Below are positions 1 through 6,520 of a stretch of 6,520 nucleotides of DNA, in pieces. The position numbers and the translations under genes were made by a program. The notes under the pieces are model-generated. The model was given only the letters and a program-made list of their open reading frames with translations, had not been told where the DNA came from and made no database searches. This DNA comes from an uncultured Chromatiaceae bacterium (lineage in GTDB: Bacteria > Pseudomonadota > Gammaproteobacteria > Enterobacterales > Alteromonadaceae), in contig CALJUX010000084.1 of assembly GCA_937978655.1 (NCBI GenBank), positions 1 through 6,520 on the forward strand. Direction: 5' to 3'. Within the stretch, counting starts at the first letter, position 1, and each line of letters begins with the position of its first letter.

Positions 1-3000
1 GGGTCAGGTCCATGCCATGTGCGCCGTTTTGCACATAATCATCAAAAGCCGCTGGTAGCTGCGCCGCACTAAACGGCAGCCATTGCACCGGCAAAGTCAC
101 CTCACGCAGCACCACCTGCAGCGCTGCTGGCCGGTCGCGCCAGAGAATCGCCGTCCGGAAGGCATCATGCCGCTGGATCACCTGCGCCAGCGCCGCACTG
201 AACTGCTGTAACGCCTGCGCATTGCTACAAACAAAACTGGCGGTGGTGACATAAGGATCGGCCGCCGGGTCCATGCTGTGCACAAACAACACGCCTTCCT
301 GCAGCGGCGCCAGCGGGTAGATATCCTGAATATTGGCCATGCCACCGGGCACTGCCGCGGCTATCGCATCAATCTCCGGCTGGCTCAGGCTGACAAGCGG
401 CAATAACTCCGGAGTCAGCGGCGTTTGTGCATCGCGCAGCGGTGCCGCCGCGGGTTCTGCACGTTCAGCGCCGGCACAGCCGGCCAGATAGGCCGCCATC
501 TGCCGCAAAGTCGGGTTGGCGTATAACTGATGCACCTGCACATCAAACCCCTGTGCCTGTAACTGACTGGCCAGCGTCATCAGCAACAGCGAGTGGCCAC
601 CGCGGTGGAAGAAATCGTCATGGCGCCCCACCTGCGCAAGCCCAAGCAATGGACACCAAAGCGCAGCCAGCAACAGTTCAGTGGCCGTTTCGGCGGGCTG
701 ATACTCGGCCTGCGCCTGGCTCGGCTGTAACAGCGCCAGCGCTTTTTTATCGATTTTGCCGTTTGGCGTCAGCGGCCAGTCGGACACCAGCACAAAACCG
801 GCCGGCACCATATGCGCCGGCAGCCGGGCGCTGAGGCCGTGGCGCAGACTGTCGATAAATGCCGCCTGCGCCGCCGTATCCGCCGTCGCCAGCTCCGTTT
901 TGACATAACCGGTTAACTGCATACTGCTGCCGGCTTTGTGCGCCAGCACCACCGCCGCCTGCACACCCGGCAGGCTGGCGAGACCAGCTTCAATTTCTGC
1001 CGGCTCAATCCGGAAGCCACGCACTTTCACCTGATCGTCCACCCGGCCCAGATACTCCAGCTCACCATCCGGCAGATAGCGCACCAAATCGCCGCTGCGG
1101 TACAGCAGCGCACTGCTGCCAGGCCGTGCCGGATCATGATAAGGATTGGCGACAAAACGCTCTGCACTGAGGTCCGGCCGGTGCAGATAACCGCGCGCCA
1201 GGCCGTCCCCACCGATATAAAGTTCGGCGGCAAAACCAACCGGCACCAGCTGTAGCGCCGGATCTAACACCAGCAATTCCACATTGGCCAAAGCCCGGCC
1301 AATAGTCACGGTACCGTGCGCCGACAAACGCGCATAACTGGCACAGACCGACGCTTCCGACGGGCCATAAGCATTAAAAAACGGATAACGCGGTGCCCAC
1401 TGCGCCACCAGCTCGGCATCACAGGCTTCGCCGGCAACAATCAGAGCTTGCAGCGCATAATCAGTCCGGTATGGCAGATTGGCCAGAAAGGCCGGTGGCA
1501 GCGTAGCGTGGCTGATCTGCTGTTCCAGCAGCAGGCTGCTGAGCAAATCCGGCGCCAGCCGCTGCTCTTCACTGCAGACCACCAGCGTCGCGCCGTTCAG
1601 CAGCGCCATCACCATGTCCCAGGTACCGGCATCAAAACTGATGGAGGCATAATGCAGCACCTGACAGCCCGGCCCGACGGCAAAGGCCTGGCGCTGATTC
1701 AGTGCCAGATTGTGAATGCCCTGATGGGTACACATCACGCCTTTGGGCTGCCCGGTGGAGCCTGAGGTATAAATCAGATAAGCCAGGCTGGCCGCACTGA
1801 GGCCGTCCGGCAGCGGCAACGGCGCATCAGACTCCGGCGCCTGCTGGCTCAGTTGTGCCAGCGTCAGGACCGGGCAGGTTGCCGCCTGCACCGCCGGCGC
1901 ACAGCCATCCGTGGTCAGCACCAGCGCTGGCGCGGCGTCGGCCAGCATATATTGCAGGCGTTCCGGCGGATACTGCGGGTCCAGCGGCAGATAAGCGCCG
2001 CCGGCCTTGAGGATCGCCAGCATCGCGATAATCATTTCAGCCCCGCGGCCAACACAAAGCCCGACCGGCGTATCGGCGCTCACGCCATAGTCATGGCGCA
2101 GCACTGCAGCCAGCCGGTTCGACTGCTGGTCGAGCTGTCGGTAGCTCAGACGCTGCTCAGCAAAGACCAGCGCCGGTTGGTCGGGCTGGCGCGCCACCCA
2201 CTGGGCAAACACCTGCTGAATACACAGCGTTTTGTCATAGGGCTGAACGTTGTGGTTCCAGTCCTGCAGCTGCAGCGCCAGCTCGTCAGCCCCGGCCAGC
2301 ACCACATCAGCGACAGATTGCTCCGGGCAGGCCACCACACTTTGCATCAGCCGGCGCAGACGCTCCAGGTGACGGGAGAATTCCGCCGCACTGAAATAAT
2401 TTAAATCAAAGTTAAACTCGGCCAGGACATTGTGTTCCTGCTCGTAACTGCGAATGTAAATGGACAGCGGCTGCGCACTGACCCCGTTGTTCATCGGCAA
2501 CAGCCGGCAGCGTACATCGTCAAATACCGAGCTGACGCGGTGATCTTCGACCGACAGCTGAATATCAAACAGCTGGGCGCCGCTTTGGATCTGACGGCGC
2601 AATAACCGCGCGATATCATGCAGCGGATAACGCTGATGCTTAAAAGTCTGTTTCAGCTCCGTCGCCACCCGGGCGAAAATCTCACTGAAACGCAGGCTGC
2701 GGCTGACCGGCACCGCCACCGGGATCACTGAGGCAAACATGCCCAGCGTTTTACGCTGCACTGCCGAACTGCGGTTATGCACCGGCATGCCAATCAGCAC
2801 CTCGTCGCGCGGGTCCGTGCATAACGAGAAATACACCGCGATGATGGTCAGGAAAAAATGCGTTTCAGTGCAGCCATAGGCGCCGGTCAGCCGCACTATG
2901 TCGTCAAACAGGCTGCGCTCAATTTCAAACACCTGCTGACCAAACCGCTGGCCGTCAAATTGCACCTGCCGCTTGGTCAGCACCGGTTCCGGCAACTGGC

Positions 3001-3607
3001 TAAATTTATCGGCCCAGAATTGGTGGTCTTTCTGCTGTCTGGCCGACGTCAGATACTTCTGATCCTGCGCGATAAAATCGAGATAACAAGGCCACTGCAG
3101 CGCGTCGCCGTGCAGCTGGCCCTGCTCATCAATGCGGGCATACACCTGCGCCAGATAGTCGGTAAACAGACTGGCGGATAAGCCGTCGAGGATCAGGTGA
3201 TGAAAGATGGCAAACAATTCAATACGCTGCTCGCCAAGCCGCAGCAGGCTGACGTGCCACAACCGGTCGGCAAACACATCAAAGGCCACGCCGGCCTGCT
3301 GCGTTTTGTAGTCCGCCGCCGCCTGCTCTGGGTCGGCCTCGGCGGAAAAATCAATCAGCTCCGGCTGAACAGTCTGCGTTGCCACAACATATTGCACCGG
3401 CACGCCGTCCCGGAGCGCAAAGTTCAGCCGGAATGCGGCATGCTGGTGCACAATATAATTCAGCGCCTGCACCAGACGGCCGATACTGATCTCGCCTTCC
3501 AGCGCCAGATAGCCACAAATGTTGTACACCGAGGACTGCGGGTTCAGCACGGAGTCAATCCAGACCGGTTGTTGTGCTGTGGTTAATGCGTAGTGTTGCT
3601 GCTTCAT
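1..3607 (-). CDS. Non-ribosomal peptide synthetase, C-A-PCP-C(partial), Phe-type adenylation domain; 3' end beyond window
   Basis: A multimodular NRPS subunit that activates an amino acid as its AMP ester, loads it on a carrier protein and condenses it. The frame was read codon by codon from 3607 to 2 and has no stop: 1202 residues are visible and it continues off the left edge. Condensation domain at about 5-430: LTTAQQPVW at 8-16, active-site HHLILDG at 136-142, GMPVHNR at 273-279. Adenylation domain at about 455-955: YTSGSTGQPKG from about 613, FDAGTW at 658-663, NAYGPSE at 745-751, YRSGD at 836-840, NGKIDKK at 949-955. Pocket residues D659, A660, W663, T702, I723, A725, A746, V754, C755 and K951 match the phenylalanine code. 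PCP at about 970-1040, phosphopantetheine serine S1006 in GGHSLL. A second condensation domain starts near 1091 (YPLAPLQEGVLF from 1097) and resembles dual E/C domains of Pseudomonas lipopeptide synthetases. The ATG is well fixed: only TTG separates it from an upstream in-frame TGA. Whether the first C domain is a lipid-accepting starter or an ordinary LCL domain is not decidable here. Confidence 0.95.
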   Translation of the reverse strand, partial: MKQQHYALTTAQQPVWIDSVLNPQSSVYNICGYLALEGEISIGRLVQALNYIVHQHAAFRLNFALRDGVPVQYVVATQTVQPELIDFSAEADPEQAAADYKTQQAGVAFDVFADRLWHVSLLRLGEQRIELFAIFHHLILDGLSASLFTDYLAQVYARIDEQGQLHGDALQWPCYLDFIAQDQKYLTSARQQKDHQFWADKFSQLPEPVLTKRQVQFDGQRFGQQVFEIERSLFDDIVRLTGAYGCTETHFFLTIIAVYFSLCTDPRDEVLIGMPVHNRSSAVQRKTLGMFASVIPVAVPVSRSLRFSEIFARVATELKQTFKHQRYPLHDIARLLRRQIQSGAQLFDIQLSVEDHRVSSVFDDVRCRLLPMNNGVSAQPLSIYIRSYEQEHNVLAEFNFDLNYFSAAEFSRHLERLRRLMQSVVACPEQSVADVVLAGADELALQLQDWNHNVQPYDKTLCIQQVFAQWVARQPDQPALVFAEQRLSYRQLDQQSNRLAAVLRHDYGVSADTPVGLCVGRGAEMIIAMLAILKAGGAYLPLDPQYPPERLQYMLADAAPALVLTTDGCAPAVQAATCPVLTLAQLSQQAPESDAPLPLPDGLSAASLAYLIYTSGSTGQPKGVMCTHQGIHNLALNQRQAFAVGPGCQVLHYASISFDAGTWDMVMALLNGATLVVCSEEQRLAPDLLSSLLLEQQISHATLPPAFLANLPYRTDYALQALIVAGEACDAELVAQWAPRYPFFNAYGPSEASVCASYARLSAHGTVTIGRALANVELLVLDPALQLVPVGFAAELYIGGDGLARGYLHRPDLSAERFVANPYHDPARPGSSALLYRSGDLVRYLPDGELEYLGRVDDQVKVRGFRIEPAEIEAGLASLPGVQAAVVLAHKAGSSMQLTGYVKTELATADTAAQAAFIDSLRHGLSARLPAHMVPAGFVLVSDWPLTPNGKIDKKALALLQPSQAQAEYQPAETATELLLAALWCPLLGLAQVGRHDDFFHRGGHSLLLMTLASQLQAQGFDVQVHQLYANPTLRQMAAYLAGCAGAERAEPAAAPLRDAQTPLTPELLPLVSLSQPEIDAIAAAVPGGMANIQDIYPLAPLQEGVLFVHSMDPAADPYVTTASFVCSNAQALQQFSAALAQVIQRHDAFRTAILWRDRPAALQVVLREVTLPVQWLPFSAAQLPAAFDDYVQNGAHGMDLT

Positions 3608-3621
3608 CAATCAAATTCCAT
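3607..3621 (-). other. Four-codon ORF (MEFD) whose stop overlaps the NRPS start
   Basis: In the 51-bp gap before the NRPS gene, an ATG at 3621-3619 opens a four-codon frame (M-E-F-D). Its TGA (3609-3607) shares one base with the NRPS ATG, giving TGATG, the arrangement typical of translational coupling. No convincing Shine-Dalgarno sequence precedes either ATG; the best candidate for the NRPS start is the GGA inside this mini-ORF, nine bases before the ATG. The frame is so short that chance is a fair explanation. It is recorded because it sits exactly at the start of a large biosynthetic gene with an otherwise weak ribosome binding site. The rest of the gap (3622-3658) shows no promoter-like or terminator-like sequence. 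Confidence 0.2.
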
Positions 3622-3658
3622 GCAAAATTCAGTAAGTAGAGGTGCCGGGCGGGCGCGA

Positions 3659-5314
3659 TCAGGACGGCTGCAGCACAGGCGGATGTGCTGCGACAGACGC
3701 GGCCGGTGTGTGCGGCTCGATGTTGCCCTGGGCAAAACGGATCACCCGATCGGCCAGCGCAAAATAAGCGTCATCGTGGGTGATCACGATCACGGTTTTC
3801 TGCCGGGCGCTGAGTTCAAACAACAGCTCGCTGTAAAAAAACTCGCGGAAATACGGGTCCTGATCGGCCGCCCATTCGTCAAAAATGTAAATGGGCGCGT
3901 CTTCCATATACGCCAGCAATAACGCCAGCCGCTTGCGCTGGCCATGCGACAGGTCGGTGGTCGACAACACCCCGTTACGCACCTGAACTTTGTCGGCCAG
4001 CTGCAGCTTGTGCAGATAATGGTTGATACTGGCGTCGTCAGCCGGTTCGCCGGCCGCATTCAGCACATGCGGGAACAGGTAAAAATCAGAAAAAATGGTA
4101 CTGAAATGGCTGCGGTACCAGTCCGGATCTGCGGCGGCATCGCTGCCATCGAGCATGATAGTGCCGGCGCTTGGGCGGTATAAGCCACACAGCAGCTTGG
4201 CAAAGGTCGATTTGCCACAACCGTTGCCACCAATCAGATAGACGATTTCGCCACGGTGAATGGTCAAATCCAGCGGCCCGAGCACAAAATGATAGTCGTC
4301 GTCGGTTTTGTACTCGTACTGCAGCTGACAAATCTGCAGTTCAGACCAGTCTGCCGGGGGCGTCAGGGTTTTCTCGGTGTTGCAGGACAACGCCGACAGT
4401 TCCAGCTGTTCAATTTTCTGGCTGGACACTATGCCTTCGGCAAGCACCGAATAGGTATTGATCAGCACACTGAGCGGCCCCACCACATAAATCAGCGTCA
4501 GCACAAAACCCACCACCGCTTCGGCCGGGATGGCGCTGAAAAATTTCTGCGAGGCAAACACCACCACGCCAAGTGCCAGAAACAACATCATGCTGGCCCA
4601 GTTGTTCAGCAGAATAAAAATCAGATGCGCCGACACCGTAGAGTGGCGGATGTCGTTAATATTCGGCTGCACCACAGCGCGGTAAAAATACTTTTTGCGG
4701 TTGTAGTTAATATTCAGCTCTTTCCCGCCGTCGACCAGTGCGCGGAAGTTTTTAAATAACACATCATCCAGCTCCCGCACCCTGGCAAAACGCCGGATCC
4801 CCACCGCCATCACCAGCTGGATCACCACCACCGCCACAATCAGCACCAGCGCAACCCATAAAAATAACTGCCAGGACTGATAGGCCATATAAGCGAGGCA
4901 AAACAACACCGTGGCAAAGTTGTACGCCAGATGCGGCACCGCGCCGAGGGTGTTGGTCAGCGCCTCAATGTCTTTTGTCAGCGTCGCCAGCACGCGGTGG
5001 CCGCCGATTTTTTCGATCTGCTCATAGCTGGTCGATAACACCCGCTGCACCATTTGTTCGCGGATACTGACCATCACCCGCACCGACAAGGTGGTCAGGA
5101 TGTATTGTGAGATCACCCCGGCCAGCAGGAAAGCGCCAAGCGCCAGCAGAAACAGGCCAAGGCCCTGATAAAAATCAGCGTTTGCTTTGCCGATATGTTC
5201 GATTTCAAGGTTAATCAGCGAGATCACAGCGATCCCGGCTAAGGCACTGATGACACTGAATAAGGTGGCAGCAATGACGGTCTTTTTGTGCAATAACAAC
5301 AGTTTTTTAAACAT
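3659..5314 (-). CDS. Cyclic-peptide exporter, ABC transporter with fused membrane and ATPase domains (SyrD/PvdE family)
   Basis: A complete 551-residue inner-membrane ABC half-transporter, presumably a homodimer, expected to export the NRPS product to the periplasm. The first ~290 residues carry about six hydrophobic segments (near 12-36, 50-75, 125-145, 148-172, 228-252 and 264-290). The ATPase half has Walker A GGNGCGKST (362-370, K368), signature LSHGQ (455-459) followed by RKRLALL, Walker B with catalytic glutamate IYIFDEW (475-481, E480), and the H-loop histidine in VITHDD (H513). The phrase FDEWAADQDP after Walker B is a hallmark of the pyoverdine/syringomycin-type exporter family, and the length fits. 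The Q-loop position is S409 in IFSDFYLF rather than glutamine, as I recall for this family. The ATG at 5314 begins MFKKLLLLHKK, a short basic stretch before the first membrane segment, as expected; its ribosome binding site is weak. The gene lies between two NRPS genes on the same strand, which supports a role in exporting their peptide. The substrate is inferred only. Confidence 0.95.
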   Translation of the reverse strand: MFKKLLLLHKKTVIAATLFSVISALAGIAVISLINLEIEHIGKANADFYQGLGLFLLALGAFLLAGVISQYILTTLSVRVMVSIREQMVQRVLSTSYEQIEKIGGHRVLATLTKDIEALTNTLGAVPHLAYNFATVLFCLAYMAYQSWQLFLWVALVLIVAVVVIQLVMAVGIRRFARVRELDDVLFKNFRALVDGGKELNINYNRKKYFYRAVVQPNINDIRHSTVSAHLIFILLNNWASMMLFLALGVVVFASQKFFSAIPAEAVVGFVLTLIYVVGPLSVLINTYSVLAEGIVSSQKIEQLELSALSCNTEKTLTPPADWSELQICQLQYEYKTDDDYHFVLGPLDLTIHRGEIVYLIGGNGCGKSTFAKLLCGLYRPSAGTIMLDGSDAAADPDWYRSHFSTIFSDFYLFPHVLNAAGEPADDASINHYLHKLQLADKVQVRNGVLSTTDLSHGQRKRLALLLAYMEDAPIYIFDEWAADQDPYFREFFYSELLFELSARQKTVIVITHDDAYFALADRVIRFAQGNIEPHTPAASVAAHPPVLQPS

Positions 5315-5328
5315 GAATCAGCCCAGTT

Positions 5329-5360
5329 AATAAAAGTCAGACAGGGATGACACCTGTCCG
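5329..5360 (-). terminator. Possible weak terminator or attenuator ahead of the exporter gene
   Basis: On the minus strand, an 8-bp stem (one G-U pair) forms between 5360-5353 and 5345-5338, with a 7-base loop. Two bases later comes TTTTATT (5335-5329). The stem is short and the T run is interrupted, so at most partial termination is expected. That would lower exporter expression relative to the upstream NRPS gene. It lies 14 bases before the exporter ATG, so it could also affect ribosome access. Chance pairing in a GC-rich gap is the alternative. Confidence 0.3.
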
Positions 5361-5377
5361 GATCCGCGAAAGTCCGG
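5358..5377. repeat. Short inverted repeat, CCGGA/TCCGG, in the intergenic gap
   Basis: The bases ccgga (5358-5362) and tccgg (5373-5377) are inverted copies separated by 10 bases. The left arm overlaps the last three stem positions (5358-5360) of the terminator-like hairpin next to it, so the two structures compete. It lies between that hairpin and a strong GC hairpin. It is short enough to be chance in GC-rich DNA. Confidence 0.25.
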
Positions 5378-5378
5378 G

Positions 5379-5401
5379 GGCGTGGGCCGGCTGGCCCCGC
5401 C
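5379..5401. other. Strong GC hairpin just after the thioesterase gene
   Basis: A 9-bp GC stem is formed by ggcg (5379-5382) plus gggcc (5384-5388) pairing with ggccc (5393-5397) plus cgcc (5398-5401). It has a single bulged base at 5383 and a four-base loop. It begins 16 bases after the NRPS/TE stop codon in the direction of transcription. No T run follows on either strand, so it is not a standard intrinsic terminator. A 3'-end-stabilising or processing stem, or a REP-like palindrome, is possible. Only one copy is present in this window. Confidence 0.4.
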
Positions 5402-5417
5402 TTCCCGCACCAGAAAG

Positions 5418-6520
5418 TTACAGTGCATCGTGCTGCGTTGGTCCGCCCAATAGCGCGCCAAGGCGTGCCGCCAGGGTGCGCACATGCGGGCTTTTGATCA
5501 TGCTGACATGCTCGCCATCGGTCTTGATCACCTGCACCGGCTGGCGCAGATACGGCTGCATCGCGTCGATCGCCACCTGCCAGTAGCTGGCCGGCTGTTC
5601 CGGCGTCAGCAGCAGATAAGTACTGGCATTCAGCACTTGCGCCGGCCGGTAACTTTCCGCCCAGTCGACCTGGCGGAAATACACCTCAAATAACTGCCGG
5701 GTTAATGGCAGTTCAAGCCAGCTGTGGATTTGCGCCGTGCTGGCGTCCGGTTTCAGTTCGCGGGCATACGCCTGCATCAGCTCGGTTTTTTGCGCGGCGC
5801 TGATCCGAAATTGTGGGGTAGCCGCAGTAGCAATCAGGCATTCGCACAGTATCAGCCGGACGTTGCAGCCGGATGACTCCAGCCGGGCAGCCAGCGCAAA
5901 CGCCACAGCGCCACCGGATGAATGCCCAAGCAGATGGATCAGCCGGCGCGGCCCGGCCGCCGGCTGGCGGGCCAGCACGGCTTCGGCATAAGTGCTGATT
6001 AACTGCTCCCAGTCGTCAATCGCACTGGTACTGTCATGGCTGCCGGCCGGTTCCAGACAAATAAACTGCACCTGCGGCATGGCTGCGGCCAGGTCGAGAT
6101 AACCGCCGCTGGTCATGCCGGCCCCAGGTGCCAGATAAACCTCGGTAACACAGCCAGGCGCGGCATCCGGGCTCAGTAAGGTCAGAGGCTGCCAGCTCAG
6201 CTGATTATGGCTGTTAATAGCCGCGGCCATCCGCGCTAAGGTCGGCGCCTGCACCACAGTGCTGATGGCGATACCGCGGGTGCGAAACACCTGATCTATC
6301 TGCTGCACCAGCTTCATCACCAGCAACGAATGGCCACCGAGCGCAAAGAAGCTGGCATTGGCGCTGATGTCCGTTGCCGCCATGCCAAGCAGTTCGGCCC
6401 AAATCTCAGCCAGCAGCAGCTCGGTGTCCCCCGCCGGCGCGATAAAATCCCCCGCCTCAGCGCCACAAAGCGCCACCGCCGGCAGTGCCTTGCGGTCGGT
6501 TTTACCATTGGCCGACAGTG
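5418..6520 (-). CDS. Non-ribosomal peptide synthetase C-terminus: end of A domain, PCP and thioesterase; 5' end beyond window
   Basis: The final part of an NRPS subunit that holds the finished peptide on a carrier and releases it by hydrolysis or cyclisation. 367 residues are visible. The frame is open to the right edge, so the gene starts outside the window; the GTG at 6476 is internal, because A10 motif sequence precedes it. Numbering from the first full codon (6518): A10 motif NGKTDRK at 4-10; PCP with phosphopantetheine serine S64 in FFALGGHSLL; then a thioesterase of the alpha/beta hydrolase fold from about residue 110. The TE shows the oxyanion-hole region YLAPGAG, nucleophile S200 in GHSSGG, and catalytic histidine H337 in DGEHVSM, with spacing close to surfactin and EntF thioesterases. 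The strand that normally ends in the catalytic Asp reads LILCECL: cysteine C227 takes the Asp position, beside E226. The stop is TAA at 5420-5418. The substrate of this module is unknown, as its A-domain pocket is outside the window. Confidence 0.95.
   Translation of the reverse strand, partial: LSANGKTDRKALPAVALCGAEAGDFIAPAGDTELLLAEIWAELLGMAATDISANASFFALGGHSLLVMKLVQQIDQVFRTRGIAISTVVQAPTLARMAAAINSHNQLSWQPLTLLSPDAAPGCVTEVYLAPGAGMTSGGYLDLAAAMPQVQFICLEPAGSHDSTSAIDDWEQLISTYAEAVLARQPAAGPRRLIHLLGHSSGGAVAFALAARLESSGCNVRLILCECLIATAATPQFRISAAQKTELMQAYARELKPDASTAQIHSWLELPLTRQLFEVYFRQVDWAESYRPAQVLNASTYLLLTPEQPASYWQVAIDAMQPYLRQPVQVIKTDGEHVSMIKSPHVRTLAARLGALLGGPTQHDAL

Noticed and set aside
938..1765. Plus-strand ORFs of 105 and 149 codons at 938-1255 and 1316-1765
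   Set aside because: Both are opposite conserved adenylation motifs (A5-A8 and A3-A4), which are read without interruption on the minus strand.
1853..2404. 183-codon plus-strand ORF
   Set aside because: It lies codon-aligned opposite the NRPS condensation/adenylation region. The peptide is low in recognisable motifs and rich in Q, R and H, as expected for the complement of GC-rich coding sequence.
3593..3922. 109-codon plus-strand ORF covering the gap between exporter and NRPS
   Set aside because: It crosses the 51-bp gap but is mostly antisense to the exporter C-terminus. It shows no recognisable motif and no good ribosome binding site.
4256..4759. 167-codon plus-strand ORF opposite the exporter
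   Set aside because: It is antisense to the well-supported ABC transporter coding region. Composition is that of a shadow frame (rich in H, Q, R) with no domain signal.
5379..5401. GC hairpin as an intrinsic terminator of the TE gene
   Set aside because: No T run follows the stem on either strand. It is kept only as a hairpin of unknown role.
542..6350. Similar stretches around 580-620 and 6320-6350 as a DNA repeat
   Set aside because: Both encode the PCP phosphopantetheine motif GGHSLL. The similarity follows from homologous carrier domains and is not a mobile or regulatory repeat.
6474..6476. GTG as the start of the TE-bearing gene
   Set aside because: The same frame continues upstream to the window edge and encodes the adenylation A10 motif NGKTDRK, so the GTG is an internal valine.

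Overview
The window is about 57% GC by eye and is read almost entirely on the minus strand. It looks like the middle of a non-ribosomal peptide synthetase (NRPS) gene cluster. The exporter family, the lipopeptide-type second condensation domain and the codon usage suggest a Gram-negative host, probably a gammaproteobacterium. The genus cannot be named from the sequence alone.

In the direction of transcription (right to left) there are three genes. (1) Positions 6520-5418 hold the 3' end of an NRPS gene: the last motif of an adenylation (A) domain, a peptidyl carrier protein (PCP) and a terminal type I thioesterase (TE). This gene runs off the right edge. (2) Positions 5314-3659 hold a complete 551-residue ABC exporter of the SyrD/PvdE cyclic-peptide transporter family, with membrane and ATPase halves fused. 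(3) Positions 3607-1 hold the 5' part of a second NRPS gene, open for 1202 codons with no stop or frameshift: condensation (C), adenylation, PCP, and the first ~110 residues of a second condensation domain of the dual epimerisation/condensation type. It runs off the left edge. Gaps are 103 bp between genes 1 and 2 and 51 bp between genes 2 and 3, so an operon is likely. No RNA gene, mobile element or CRISPR array was seen.

The complete adenylation domain has the pocket residues D-A-W-T-I-A-A-V-C plus the A10 lysine, a phenylalanine-type code. The following dual E/C-like domain suggests this residue would be offered as D-Phe, but that domain's extended histidine motif is degenerate. The TE has the serine and histidine of a normal triad, but the usual aspartate position holds cysteine, next to a glutamate.

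The pathway reading is that the NRPS subunits build a peptide (possibly a lipopeptide), the TE releases or cyclises it, and the ABC protein carries it across the inner membrane. The TE-ending subunit lies upstream of a subunit that starts with a C domain. The gene order is therefore not the assembly order, unless two separate assembly lines are present. The 103-bp gap upstream of the exporter is rich in inverted repeats, one resembling a weak terminator or attenuator.
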